Shown here: positions 46,620 through 58,725 of the stretch, one piece after another
Layout: each line of letters starts with the position of its first letter
How positions within the stretch are numbered: position 1 is the first letter of the stretch
Source: Lichtheimia corymbifera B2541
Taxonomy: Eukaryota > Mucoromycota > Mucoromycetes > Mucorales > Lichtheimiaceae
Direction of reading: 5' to 3'
Length of the DNA stretch: 64,000 bases
Assembly: GCA_000697475.1 (NCBI GenBank)
Contig: JNEU01001087.1
Coordinates: 31,277-95,276, forward strand
Made by a program: the position numbers and the translations under genes
The notes under the pieces: model-generated
What the model was told of the DNA's origin: nothing
Databases searched by the model: none
Seen by the model: only the letters and a program-made list of their open reading frames with translations

Positions 46620-46912
46620 CGTGTGGGTGTGGGTATTGTAGGGGCAAGGAGAGAGAGAAAGAAAGAAGAGGAAGAGCGGGAAATGGCCTTGCTGTGATAA
46701 ATTATCATTACTTGTTTAATGCTTGTATTGGACACAGCCCTTCAAAGGAACATGAATCTCTTATGATCTTATGCAGACGTTCCTCGCTAAAAATGCTTGG
46801 TATTTTTCATACACATGTCAAATAAAATGGTCATCCAGTTGCCATGGCGACGTTGCTAAGAACAAGAACCCGACACACCTTCATTGATTGTAATGCATAT
46901 AGACATGCTTTA

Positions 46913-47856
46913 TTATCCAGTCTCTGACATGATATCTATATCCACAGAAGGCTCAGCGCCCGGTACACCTTCAGATATCCGGTCTCCTTGTACGGATGGT
47001 TCATGTGTATTCGCATTTTCATCAGCAATACTATTCACTGCTTCAGACATTGGGGCCTGGGATGCCAAGGATTCAGATGCTTGATGTTCAGCTGGAGTGG
47101 GTATAACTTTGGTGGTGATGGGATGATAATGCTCCAATGATCTCAATAACAGTCCTGATACGTTCTTTTGTTGTAAAGCAGCAATTTTGATGGCGCGTGC
47201 AATCTGGTCACATATTCGACTACGCTGATTCTCATCCTGTATTGTATCTATTAATCTACAGATAGCTCTCAATAATGCTGCACAATGAATTACCTCCAGG
47301 TTTACTCGAAATCGAGGCAAGCCTACGGTATACTTGTCGGTCAATTGCGTAACATCGTTCTCGGTGATGGTCCAAAATTTGACAGCATCCACTATACATA
47401 CACACATATAGTAAGCATTCAACTCTTACCCACGATCGTAATGATATTGCTTACCTCTAGTAAAAACAACGCCACATTTATTGTAAAGATATGCTGCTGG
47501 GATCTGCTTGAGTGCTTCCTGGAAGATAGTAAGGCTATTCCTGTTTGTCATATCCAGCATGAAAAGAATATAATCGATGCGATCAATCACATCCATCGGA
47601 TCTTTGGAAAGGTTTTCGGCCGTGGAACTAGAAGCAACGTATTAGCGACATGAGGGTCACGATCAAGCTACTCTATATTACATGGAAAAGTAAGTACTTG
47701 GGCATTTCAGTAATTCGGTAGCCAAGGTACGTTTGCCGCTCAATGACGGTCCAAGTAACTATGAAATGTATTAAGATCAACATAAGTCGATTTGAAATCG
47801 GGGGTAACGCTCACCAGAACCTGGACTGCACGTTGGGTGTAAATAGGACGAAGCAT
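46913..47856 (-). CDS. CENP-M-like kinetochore protein (pseudo-GTPase)
   Basis: Five exons. MLRPIYTQRAVQVL joins LLGPSLSGKRTLATELLKCP (a degenerate P-loop, GPSLSGKRT). Next come SSTAENLSKDPMDVIDRIDY then ILFMLDMTNRNSLTIFQEAL and IPAAYLYNKCGVVFTR. Then FWTITENDVTQLTDKYTVG and PRFRVNLE, and finally DENQRSRICDQIARAIKIAA and VSGLLLRSLEHY with an acidic, disordered tail. The block order and the RIDYI/RIDLI, HVDAS/IPAAY and DLE/NLE anchors match animal CENP-M, a small-GTPase-like member of the inner-kinetochore CCAN. The tail of about 80 residues is an addition. Other small-GTPase-like families are the main alternative. Confidence 0.72.
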
Positions 47857-49038
47857 GAAAGAATAAAGAATCGAGCCTCTGAGTCTGGTATTAAAACAAT
47901 AGCATTATCATCGCTGCTCATAATTGTGAGGGTTGCTATTCATTCTCTCATCACCGTAATGATTTCGGGTGTGTGCCTTAAGACCTACGCCATTTGCATG
48001 ATGGCTAAGGTAGTTACAAAAGGCGGTGGTACGGCACCTGAGCTCATGGATAAAAGTCATCCAAGGGAACGATGCCTACTCAACAACGTCGATTCGCCTT
48101 ACTTCTTATAGTCGTGTCCACCACGATTTCCTATACATGCCCATATGACTCTTTCGCCCAAAATAAATGAAGCATTTTTATTATTTACTATAATACAGGG
48201 ATAGCTTGTGGAAGGATATTGTTTTCCAACGTTCGGGGAACAATTCACGTGGTCCATTCATGCCTCAGCGACTAGGCTTCTTTGGTGTTGCATGGATGTT
48301 GATGGTTGGCCCCCTCCCGCTTTTGCTTGGTGACAAGCGACTGAATGATTTCAGGGTGTCCCAATAAGCTGCTCTCTAGAACATTATCGTCAAGGACGAT
48401 GGGCCCTAAGCCAAGACATCAATGATCTTTAATGATCGTTGCTTCGTATGTTTGCGCTCGTCCACATCGTTGATCGTGATGGTTACCGCCTCTGATTGTA
48501 GAAGGTGGGGGTAACGACGGCGTTTGGAACTGGTAATGTGGGCACTGGATCGATTGTTAACGCCTCGACGACGACTTCAACATGTATGTCTTCGTTTTCT
48601 TTTACACAGCTCCTGGGTTCTGATGCAATGAAAGAGACGAACAAGAGATGTATGGATGGCAACGGCCTTGTATCGATTGGGCGTGGGAATTGTCGTCAAT
48701 AGGAAGCCATGATGTATTGAACTGATAAAGTGTAAAGCACCTTAGAATACCTGGTAGGTAAAAGGTAATGCGCCGTCAACAGCTGATAAATCAACCCACC
48801 CATGCTTGCGACTTTCACTTTTCCACTAGCATTACCATTGATGAACAGCTTGTAGACTATGATAAGGGATCCACAAATAGTGCCATGGCAATCCTTGCAC
48901 ACACCGCCTATGTAACGTGTTAGTATCCAGCATTGATAACTCATGAACCAAGAACACTGACTTTGAATCGTACATACCGTGTTCTCTCGCACCTAGCAAC
49001 AGGGCAACGTTGACCTCTACATTGTATCCATTTTACAA
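47857..49038. other. 1.2 kb between divergent CENP-M-like and LOG genes
   Basis: Contains the decayed ORF listed separately; otherwise AT-rich sequence and a short palindromic-type AATGATCTTTAATGATCG patch near 48420. No intact gene. Confidence 0.4.
48272..48610 (-). pseudogene. Frameshifted remnant of an unknown protein
   Basis: Three consecutive coding-like blocks on the minus strand lie in different frames: ENEDIHVEVVVEALTIDPVP, then SEAVTITINDVDERKHTKQR and SLKIIDVL, then IVLDDNVLESSLLGHPEII and QSLVTKQKREGANHQHP to a stop at 48272. Each frame change happens where the blocks meet, with no splice signals between them. This pattern fits a decaying gene; the family is not recognised. Confidence 0.4.
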
Positions 49039-49986
49039 ATGACCAGTACCTTGCCTTCATTGACTTGTCCAGCACCCGCTTCGAAATCCATTACGAGCGT
49101 CTGTGTGTTTTGTGGTTCAGGTGATGGTGGCAATCCAGAGTATAGGGAACAAGCGACAGGTAGGATAACCAACCTATCCTCTACTCTATCTTCAACGTCT
49201 CTCTCATCAAGTGAGCAGCTCTCGGCAAGGCATTAGCGGATAATGGCTATTCGCTCGTCTATGGTAATATAAACTTGGCTACAACGAAGATGGGTGTAAA
49301 CATGTGCTGTTTTTTTAGGTGGCGGCTCTGTGGGTCTTATGGGTGCTGTTGCCAAGGCAGTCATTGATAATGGTGGAAAAGCCAAGGGTATCGTTCCCGA
49401 ACCTCTCTACCGGAATGGAAGCAAGCAAATATGCGAGACAATCATTGTGCCTGATATGCATACACGCAAGAAAACTATGGGTGATCATGTAAGATAGGAA
49501 TGAATTTACGATAACCTTTGCTGTGATTGAATTTAACCCGCTGGACCGCAGTGTGATGCCTTTGTCGTCCTTCCCGGTGGTTACGGCACTGCAGGTAAGA
49601 AGAAGATTAACATCTCCTTTTTCGACCTAATCAGAGCTATTTTAATATAGAGGAGATGCTGGAGATGATTACTTGGTCACAGCTGAACATCCATTCCAAG
49701 CCCATTTTGGTATTGAACACCCGAGGATTCTTTACCCCTCTTGTTGAATGGGTTAATGTCGCCGTGCGAGGTGGGTTGGAACAATCATTTATGACACACA
49801 TATGACTTATCAGTTGAACAATATATAGAACAATTCATTCGACCCAACAACGCAAACATCTTTGTGACATGCGATACGATAGACGATATCTTGCAGGCAT
49901 TGAAGACCTACCAGGCGCCCAGTAGTCGTTATGGATTGGATTGGGTTACCAACAGCGATGGTCAAAATGGACGTAGCATGACTTAG
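49039..49986 (+). CDS. LOG-family nucleoside 5'-monophosphate phosphoribohydrolase
   Basis: Enzyme of the LOG/lysine-decarboxylase-like family, which releases base and ribose 5-phosphate from nucleoside monophosphates (cytokinin activation in plants). Visible: SVCVFCGSGDGGNPEY, ALGKALADNGYSLVYGGGSV then GLMGAVAKAV (nucleotide loop), MHTRKKTMGDH (Arg/Lys pair), and LPGGYGTAEEMLEMITWSQL, the PGGxGTxxE catalytic motif intact. About 230 aa; five or six exons. The N-terminal 15 residues are a Ser/Pro leader not found in bacterial forms. Active site complete; the substrate in fungi is an inference. Confidence 0.92.
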
Positions 49987-50007
49987 ATAGTCCCCATCTA
50001 TTCACTT

Positions 50008-51148
50008 TTATAGTTTGCTATTAGAACCATCATGCAAATCTAAGTTAACCAATCCTGCTAGCGTTTTGATAGCTTCCTCAGACCGCCCCAATTTCACATC
50101 TATGATACATAAACATATGAGAATTGAATATTGATATAACCCAAAGTGAACGTTGCTTACGGATCGTCTTCATTCCTAATTTCTTGGCTGCACGCAAATT
50201 CATGCCAATGTCATCCAAGAATACCGTTTCGTGTGGCTCTACACCAATGGTCTTGCACGCATGCAAGTAGAATTTTGGATCTGGTTTTCTAAAACACAAT
50301 TGCAATTGGTATATCCGAAGAACCAGTACGGAAAGGATTTTACCTTAAACCGACTACTTTGGATTCAATGAAATAATCGAATATTTTACGTAACGAGTCA
50401 GAGGTCTTATTCTGGTCCTGAGCCGTTTCAGAATTGTTGGTCAGGGCGGCCGTAATGAATCGCCCGCTGTCTGTCGTGTTTGTGTTAGGTTCAATGCTAA
50501 AAGATAATATCCAGGACCTGTAATACCTTTCAGCCGATGGATGGCATGCATCACAATTGGATCGACTCTCTCAGTCTCATTCATCATCATATCCCAAAGT
50601 TCTTTGCCATCGACAGCGATATCGGGTATATCTTTGGGAGCAGCTATCAACAGATGGATCAGTGACATATCAAAGGTAACTTGATCTCTACTAACATTTG
50701 CCTGATTTCTCTAGGTATTTCCGGTAGGCCAACTTATTCTTTGGGTCCGAAAGCTCGTCGCCGAAAGCCTTATAAAAGTCCACAAGCTTGATTTCACTTC
50801 GCTCCAGTTTCTATGCAAAAACGAGAATAACATAAGCTTCTCTCAACGTATTCTCCCAAAAAAAAGGGGGGATCATCAAATACGTACTTGGAAAGCGCCA
50901 TGATCACCCTGATTGACGCTGTTTATGTCGTTGTTAGTTTTGTGGCACCATCAAAGCTCTGTCGTCTTACATGGCCACATTGATGTAGTTGAACGGCAAC
51001 CCGTGTAATTTTTCGTAGCGGTGAATTCCAGCGATAGGTGAACCTACACAAACACCGCCTGATACAACGACCTGTAAGTATTGCAACATCATTCTTTTGA
51101 TCCATGATCTTGCCTACCGATATCAAAAATCACTGCCTTGATGGTCAT
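50008..51148 (-). CDS. HAD phosphatase, ACAD10/epoxide-hydrolase-N-terminal type
   Basis: Starts MTIKAVIFDI, with the nucleophile Asp in the split motif I, followed after an intron by GVCVGSPIAGIHRYEKLHGL. Then come FYKAFGDELSDPKNKLA, ELWDMMMNETERVDPIVMHA, the Thr/Asn motif II in FIT-ALTNNSET, VGLRKPDPKFYLHACKTIGV (motif III Lys) and ETVFLDDIGMNLRAAKKLGM (motif IV), the arrangement of the phosphatase half of ACAD10 and soluble epoxide hydrolase. Ends VNLDLHDGSNSKL. Its stop lies 22 bp from the LOG stop. Substrate unknown. Confidence 0.82.
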
Positions 51149-52045
51149 AATGCGGAAGAAAAGAAGCTTTTGCACACGGATTCTTAGCGCTGACTAAAAG
51201 AAAAGGTCGGGCTTTCATTTGTCTACACGTAGGACTTGACAATCTCATTGGCGATTATTTGCAGCCATTTGCTTATTGACACCTTTTGCATTAGTCAGTA
51301 TAATCAGGGGAAGTTCTGATATTAGATAAGCTGAAAAGCACGAAGGTTTAACTACCAAAGACCTGGGGTCTGATCCTGATGTGCTGTGTAAGAAACCGGA
51401 GGGTTCCACGGTGTGGATGTTGGTATACACAACAGAGTCATAATATTAACGCCCAACATTGATAGCTCTAGTCATCTGCAAGCCATTACGTATACACATG
51501 TCACTGCGTGTTAATAGTACAGCGATATGTCGCATTACGAGCAAAACTGCAACTTGAGCTAGATGCCATATAAAAGGTATGACCTTTGTTAATGCAAAAA
51601 CAGCAGGTAGCCATAGCAACCGTGCTCAAGGCATCAATGGCGGATGATGGTGGTAGAATATGACATATCCGTGGCAACAATAAATTATATCTGGGAGGAT
51701 GTGGTATGCATGATAGGATGCACCAGCCTGCTTTATGCCGACCCCTTTTCCCACATTTTGTATCTCGATGATGTACCTGAAGTCCGATACGTGGAGCATC
51801 CTCAAGCAGTAAAGCAGCTTGATAAAAGGCCATGTTGTATCAACTTTATTACAATTGAGGTTATATATTTCGAGTGGCAAAAGTCCATAGCAATACCGAA
51901 GGATATAAACTAAGTTCAAAAGTTGGGTAATTCGGTTTGTTCGGCCTTAAATGTCATTGGCTTGCTTACTCTCAGTGTAGAGATCGGCAGTGTAACTCTC
52001 CTTCTTGAAAACTGCTTTCCAGCCAGCGTCTTTTTTTTCCACTCC
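51149..52045. other. Intergenic, 900 bp
   Basis: Divergent promoter region between the HAD and glycosyltransferase genes. No coding feature supported; the frame of the glycosyltransferase is open upstream to 51923, but this part looks untranslated. Confidence 0.4.
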
Positions 52046-53248
52046 ATGCAGCGAATCGGTGACTTATTCCGAATACGACAATCTCTGCCTTATACAAGAC
52101 TCAATGGCAATACGACAGCCTATGTGAGACATAAATGCTGGCGGCCATCTGTGGTGCTAAAGTGGATCGTTCTTTTGGCTCCAGTTGTTGTGCTGGCCTT
52201 TTTCGCTCTATTCAATCTCCAATTGAACATTCGAGTCTACATTCGCAACTGGATCTCGCATGCAGATGAAGCGTACAAGAAACCACTTAACGGCTGTTTC
52301 AACCGCCTACCTGAGGACAGCTTGTATCATACTGGCGTCAGTGAATATACCTATGATATCACCCCTGGTGTCGCTCTTCTTGATGGCTTTGACTGTTATG
52401 ATTTCGCTGCCACCATCCAACCCACCAATAGTACGAGCAACAACAACAACAACAAGAGAACCATCTATCATGCTTATTGGCGAGCCGATCTGTCACCCGT
52501 CGGTCCAAAGCAACTTGCAGTGATCCGATCATTCTTTGCTACACAGAATCCAGACACCGCTGTATTGTACTTGTGGTCAAATGGCGACTTATCAACCTCT
52601 CCTATCATTCAAGACGTCAAAAAACATGTTGGGGAACGACTTCAAACATTGATCTATGATCCAAAGGAGCTCTCCAAAGGCACTCCCATGGAGAATTCTT
52701 CTCATCTCGACTTCAAGGATGGACTAGGCTATTTGGATGGTGATTTGATCCGCTTAATGGTCATCTATCGTTATGGTGGCATGTGGTTCGATATGGATGC
52801 ATTATTGATTCGTGACATGTCTCCGTTATTTGAATACGAATGGCTATCACAATGGGATTGTTTCCAGCCTGGTCAATTCCCCTTTAATGGCGCGTTTATG
52901 CACTTTGCCAAGGAGTCTCCGTACCTGTGTGAAATGCTTGCTGAGATGGCCAATGGACCCTTACCACGACCGGGCACGATTGACTGGGGAGGATACATGT
53001 ATTATCGCGTATATCGTCGACTACTCTATCATGGTATACGACCATGGTCGGTCATTCCCTGGTGCTTCACCGATTCCATGGTATGCACACCAAGTAACTC
53101 GATGCCAGGTGCTTTCGATGAGGTGGAATTCGATGAAACGAAGCTTTTGCAGACGTTTGCTTATCATTGGCATAACCAATGGTCCAAAACACCAGGTTCA
53201 TTATTTAGATTTTTAGAAAACAGACATAAAAATATTACTGGCTGGTAG
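52046..53248 (+). CDS. Type II membrane glycosyltransferase with DXD motif (GT32-like)
   Basis: Intronless, 400 codons. A short cytosolic N-terminus (MQRIGDLFRIRQSLPYTRLN) is followed by one membrane anchor, WIVLLAPVVVLAFFALFNLQ, then a lumenal domain. Sugar-donor motifs: GDLIRLMVIYRYGGMWFDMD with the DXD (DMD), followed by ALLIRDMSPL, a pattern of GT32-type sugar transferases using UDP- or GDP-sugars. C-terminal FAYHWHNQWSK is the usual late His/Trp motif. A Golgi location is inferred from the topology. Start at 52046 gives the short positively charged N-terminus expected; an upstream Met (51923) would add 41 residues. Confidence 0.85.
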   Translation: MQRIGDLFRIRQSLPYTRLNGNTTAYVRHKCWRPSVVLKWIVLLAPVVVLAFFALFNLQLNIRVYIRNWISHADEAYKKPLNGCFNRLPEDSLYHTGVSEYTYDITPGVALLDGFDCYDFAATIQPTNSTSNNNNNKRTIYHAYWRADLSPVGPKQLAVIRSFFATQNPDTAVLYLWSNGDLSTSPIIQDVKKHVGERLQTLIYDPKELSKGTPMENSSHLDFKDGLGYLDGDLIRLMVIYRYGGMWFDMDALLIRDMSPLFEYEWLSQWDCFQPGQFPFNGAFMHFAKESPYLCEMLAEMANGPLPRPGTIDWGGYMYYRVYRRLLYHGIRPWSVIPWCFTDSMVCTPSNSMPGAFDEVEFDETKLLQTFAYHWHNQWSKTPGSLFRFLENRHKNITGW

Positions 53249-53359
53249 TACTGCCTTATATCATTGTTGTATGAAATGCAGTTGTAGCATACAAATTAGA
53301 AGTTAAGAATATGTTATTGTATGAATAATAGAATAGATGGGTCCATTACAAAGTACCAA

Positions 53360-54260
53360 TCAACGAGCTGGCCCTAGTTTAAGTGATGGTGGCATTTCAA
53401 ACGCTTCAGGTGGAATACGCTTGCTGTGGTGGTGTCTTTTTCCTTTGACATGTTGTTGCCGACGTTTAGTCGATCTTCGACCAGCATGTTGTTGCTCTGT
53501 TGCTAAGGGATATGACACATCTTTGAGAACCTGTTTGTTAACGTTTGATGCTTTCATAAGCTTGGCTCGTCGTAGAGCCAGACTACTCCAGTGGGGAGGA
53601 GGTAACGGTGGTGGATCGTTACGGCGGCAGGATCGGATTTTGTCACGCGAAGGTGACAACGATAATGGTTGAGTAGTATCAGCTGAAGTTGCATCGAGAC
53701 GTTGTGCAATATCAAGTAGCTGTGACGAGATGATTGGATCATTCACCTATTCGCAAAATTGCATTAAAATCTCTCTCACACACGTACGAATCTTGACATA
53801 CTTACATGGTATGATCGTTGATAAGGTGGATTTTTGGCACTGTATCCAACATGCTGCATTTTGAACATCTTAATATATATGGCGATTGGTATCTCACGCT
53901 CACCTGGACTCTCACCTGAAAATTGGAAGGTTTACCGATAATGCTTTTGGTAACCTTTTTGCGCTTTGCATTTTTCTTTCGTGATATACTTGCTACATTA
54001 TGTTTCTTTCTTCCACACGATCTCGAGTGTTGTGGTTTGTTATGGCATTGTTGCTCAGTCGCTGCATTGGATATCCTTCGTAATCGTTGATGCAGCCAAG
54101 GTGAAAGTGGCAGCTTTGCATTCTTGTTAGCTGAGTCCAATTCCTTATTTCTGGATGTAGCCCGTGCGCATGGCTTGATTTTCTTTTTCGGCTTTTTGTC
54201 GTTGATTGCCGGTGGTTGCTGTTCGATGTCGATGGTTGCTTTGGAAGTTGTGATTCCCAT
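53360..54260 (-). CDS. Small CRIB-motif protein, candidate Cdc42/Rac effector
   Basis: Three exons. The N-terminus MGITTSKATIDIEQQPPAIN fits an N-myristoylation signal (Gly2, Ser6). Strongly basic stretches follow (KKPKKKIKPCARATSR; SRKKNAKRKKVTKS). The exon junction builds SIIGKPSNFQ|HVGYSAKNPP, close to the WASP-type CRIB core I-G-x-P-x-N-F-x-H-x-G. The last exon has NDPIISSQLLDIAQRL, a Pro patch (NDPPPLPPPHWSSLALRRAK) and a His/Lys-rich C-terminus. A lipidated, basic N-terminus plus CRIB resembles animal SPEC (CDC42SE) proteins, though this is longer (about 270 aa). The last CRIB residues (H-x-G) are degenerate, so GTPase binding needs proof. Confidence 0.62.
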
Positions 54261-55012
54261 GTGGAAAAGAGTTTGAAAAAGATCTACATGGCCATAGGCA
54301 CAAAAGAAGGGGCCACTTTGACCGATTTGATGTGATTCAAAACATTTACTAAATATGGCTATTGGCAAATAGGCCCCCTCATTTCCTTTACAGTATCATG
54401 ACCCTTTGACAACGCTTGTTTGCGTGATGATCTTCTTCGTTTGTGCTAGCAACCTTAACCAATCGGGTGCAATCACTTGATCGGCTCAGTGTGCTGGATA
54501 ACATCCCTCTACCTTAACAGCTTGTTGACAACACTGGTTCAAAGAAAAAGAGGCCCAGTTCCATCCAAGAGTGTGCCACGCTTCACAACTTGAGATGTAC
54601 TGCTGATTGACTATAGGTAGTGAGCGATGGAAGATAAATGCTTCTACCGTAGCAACCATGTTATGTATGCATGTTAACAACAACAACTTGCGCAAATTGT
54701 TATTCTGAAAGACAGAGCACTCCATCAGAAGAAATTACCATTATGACAGCGACTTATTTATTAGCCCCATCAAGATAGGTTAACTGGGTAAAGCAAGTAT
54801 ATCTATAAGAATGTAGTATCTGGTATCCTTGTGGGTTGTTATCATCCGCAGAACATGCTCGAATCTTCATCCCACCAATTCCATTTGACAGCGCGGAGTT
54901 TGGTTATGCTGGCTGGACGCCAACCAGGGTAGTAGTAGATGATGAATCGCAGCTGCTACTGTTCTTGCTTGTTCCTTGTCAGTCGTTTAAAGATCTCGGC
55001 CATTGTCGCAGC
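54261..55012. other. Divergent promoter region, 750 bp
   Basis: Between the CRIB-protein and Lon starts. A frame in the Lon phase is open back to 54836 but is probably leader. No gene supported. Confidence 0.4.
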
Positions 55013-58000
55013 ATGAACCATTCTATCCTTGTCCACGTCTCCAAAAAGATCACGCGGTCTCAATTGAACCGTGCCATTGCGTCACAGTTGCATTCACAAG
55101 CGCCTCAAGCGAAACGAGCATTTTCGTCAACCAGCACGTCAGCATCAATAACGATCTGGGGATCGCAGAGCACAGTTGAATCACTCCAATCTCGAAAGAC
55201 AGGTTCATTGTTGGTCGGTTTGCAACCTATTCGAAGCACGAGTTCCTTGAAGCGACATATCAGCACACTCCAGCTTAGAGAGAGGGATCCTTCCAGCGAC
55301 GGCTCTTCGGCAGAGAATGGTTCCGGGATTGGTTCTTCCTCCTCTTCATCCAGCGGTGAAAACGGCAACAACGGCGACAATGATGACAAATCCTCCAAGC
55401 ATTTATTCAATTCAAGCGACAACAATCAGCTACAGAAACCATCCGTTCCTGAAGTATATCCACAAGTACTCGCACTTCCCATTGCTCGACGACCTTTGTT
55501 CCCTGGATTCTATAAGGCTGTCGTTATCAATGACCCCAATGTCACAGGTGCCATCAAGGATCTTCTTAAGCGAGGTCAGCCTTATGTCGGTGCCTTTTTG
55601 CTCAAGGATGAAAATGTCGATGTCGACACTATCACCAATCTTGACCAAGTTCACAAAGTTGGCGTGTTCGCTCAGATCACTAGTGTTTTTCCAGCGAACA
55701 ATGGCTCAAAGAATAAGGACGAGGATGGTGGTTTAACGGCTGTCTTGTATCCTCATCGTCGAATTGAAATCACCGAATTGATCAACACCAAAGGAAAGGG
55801 AGCCATAGAGGCAAAGGTGGAAGAGCATGACAACAAGGTGGAGAATGTTAAATCTGAGACCGAGACACAAGAGCTTGCTACAAAGGAAGCGAGTAAGTTT
55901 ATTAGCTAATTCCTTGATATCACATTTATACTAATCCAATTTATATATCAAAAGGTGAACACGAGGTTGTTGAAGAAAGCAAAGGCTCGCAATATGCTAC
56001 ATCATTCTTGGCGAACGAGCATTCTGTTTCCTTGGTCAACGTTGAGAACATGTTGGATTCTACCTATGACAAAAAGGATCCTGTTATCCGAGCAGTTACC
56101 TCTGAAATCGTATCCGTATTCAAGGAGATTGCTTCTCTCAACCCACTTTTCCGTGACCAGATCGCTAGTTTCTCAATGTCTCAATCTGCCGGCAACGTAT
56201 TTGAAGAACCTGCCAAGCTAGCCGATTTTGCTGCAGCTGTTTCGACCGGTGAACCCCTTGAATTGCAAGAAGTTATGGAGACGTTGAATGTTCAAGATCG
56301 TTTGCAAAAGGCCCTCGTCGTGTTGAAGAAGGAGCTCATGAATGCCCAACTCCAAAACAAGATATCCAAGGATGTCGAGAACAAGATTGCCAAGCGACAA
56401 CGAGAATATTACTTGATGGAGCAATTGAAGGGTATCAAAAAGGAGCTTGGTCTTGAGAGCGACGGCAAAGATAAGCTTGTGGAAGGATTCAAAGAGAAAG
56501 CATCGAAGCTTGTGATGCCAGAGGCAGTTAGAAAGGTCTTTGATGAGGTAAGTCATCTTTAACATGAATCTGTAAATGATCAATCATGATTAATCTCGAT
56601 GGTAATTTGCGCACAGGAAATCAACAAACTTGCCCATCTTGAACCTGCTGCATCAGAATTCAATGTTACGCGCAATTATCTTGACTGGCTCACCCAAGTT
56701 CCATGGGGCCAACGTTCTCGTGAAAATTACAACATTTTCCATGCCCGAAGTATTCTTGATGAAGACCATTACGGATTACAAGACGTCAAGGACCGGATCC
56801 TTGAGTTTATTGCTGTTGGAAAGCTTCGTGGTACTGTGGAAGGAAAGATTTTATGTTTGGCTGGACCACCTGGTGTTGGCAAAACGTCCATTGGCAAGAG
56901 TATTGCTCGTGCTCTCGATCGAGAATTCTATCGCTTTTCAGTGGGAGGTTTGACGGATGTGGCAGAGATCAAAGGTCACCGAAGAACATATGTTGGTGCT
57001 ATGCCTGGCAAGGTCATTCAAGCACTCAAAAAGGTCAAGACTGAAAATCCTTTGATTCTTATTGACGAAGTCGACAAGATTGGCCGTGGACATCAAGGCG
57101 ATCCGTCTTCAGCACTTTTAGAGCTTCTTGATCCTGAACAAAACGGCAGTTTCTTGGACCACTATATGGATGTTCCAGTTGACCTTTCAAAGGTGTTGTT
57201 TGTTTGCACAGCCAATGTGCTCGACACTATTCCTGGGCCCCTCTTGGATCGAATGGAGATTATCCAGCTGTCAGGCTATGTCGCAGAAGAGAAGGCTGCT
57301 ATTGCATCAAAGTATTTGGCACCGACAGCAAAGGAAGCTTCAGGATTACAGAATGCCAATGTTAACCTGACACCCGAAGCTGTGGACACATTGATCAAGA
57401 ACTACTGCCGCGAAAGTGGTGTCAGAAATTTGAAGAAACACATTGACAAGATCTTCCGCAAAGCTGGTTATCAAGTGGTCCAAAAGGTCTCAGACGATAG
57501 CAAAGAACCATCGACAACAACAGAGGATGCTGAAGAGAGAAAACCATTGGAGGTCCCAGAAGACATCAAACTGGATATCACAGCAGAGAATCTCAAGGAT
57601 TATGTTGGACCCCCTATTTTCCAATCCGATCGCATTTACGAAAGACCACCTCCAGGTGTGATCATGGGATTGGCATGGACTAGTATGGGTAAGTTAACCA
57701 ACACAAGGACCAGCCATTGTGAGCTTTTATTGACGACCATTATATAGGTGGATCTTCTTTATATATTGAATCTGTTCTTGAATCATCCTTGAAACCAAAG
57801 TCAACTCCTTCATTATCGAAGACTGGTCAACTCGGAGATGTCATGAAAGAATCTACCAGTATCGCATATACATTTGCAAAGTCATTGATGGCTGTCCGAT
57901 ATCCCAAGAATAAGTTCTTTGACAAGGCCCAAGTTCATTTGCATTGCCCTGCTGGTGCCGTACCTAAGGATGGTTCGTTTTAATGAGGGACAAGTTTAGG

Positions 58001-58406
58001 ATTTTGACCCTGAGTGCTAATACATATTTTCTTAGGACCATCTGCTGGTGTCACTATGGTTACTTCGCTTCTCTCTCTCGCACTCAACAAGGCTGTGAAC
58101 CCTGACATTGCCATGACGGGCGAGCTCACTGTGACAGGCAAAGTATTGAAGATTGGTGGTCTCAAAGAGAAGACAATCGCTGCAAAGCGTTCCAATGTCC
58201 ATACCATTCTTTTCCCCAAGGACAATTTGCCTGATTGGGAAGAGCTTCCAGAACATATCAAGGAAGGAATGAACGGCGTGCCGGTGGATTACTATGACGA
58301 CGTCTTTAAGATTTGTTTTGGTGACGTTGCGCAAGAGGAAGCTGAAAACGCTTGGGCAGAAGCATTGAAGGCTGCTGCTGACGACTCAAACGACAAGAAC
58401 ATCTAA
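55013..58406 (+). CDS. PIM1: Mitochondrial Lon protease (Pim1)
   Basis: ATP-dependent protease of the mitochondrial matrix. The N-terminus [20 protein letters not shown], rich in Arg/Ser and without acidic residues, is a presequence. A Ser/Gly/Asn-rich linker is followed by the LON substrate domain ([20 protein letters not shown]), a coiled coil, the AAA+ module with Walker [16 protein letters not shown] and Walker [13 protein letters not shown], sensor-2 GVRNLKKHI, and the protease domain [14 protein letters not shown]. The catalytic Ser is in the PKDG|PSAG segment, split by an intron exactly before PSAG, and Lys is in [16 protein letters not shown]. All catalytic residues are present. Five exons. 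Confidence 0.96.
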
Positions 58407-58725
58407 TTCCTATTCTATTCTGTACCTATACGTCCACATACTCCTTTATCCGTCTTAAACCCCACCCCTCTCTCACATAGATTGTTTCTACCCTACCGAC
58501 AATGTCATCTTTGTAATTAAAAAGGATGGATTTAAAGATATGTAAAGATTTAATGTCTGTTATCATTGATATTGTCTACTTGGTTGCCATGGTAACAAAT
58601 CCAGGTAGCGGGGGAAAATTGAACCAACAACATCATCGTCATGCAGCAGCAACAGTCGTAATTTTTTATTGACCCCAGGCGCATTTATAGGGGGGTGAAA
58701 CACTATCACTAGCTCACCAAACAAC
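58407..58725. other. Intergenic, 320 bp
   Basis: 3' flank of Lon and promoter of the next gene on the same strand. No gene seen. Confidence 0.35.
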
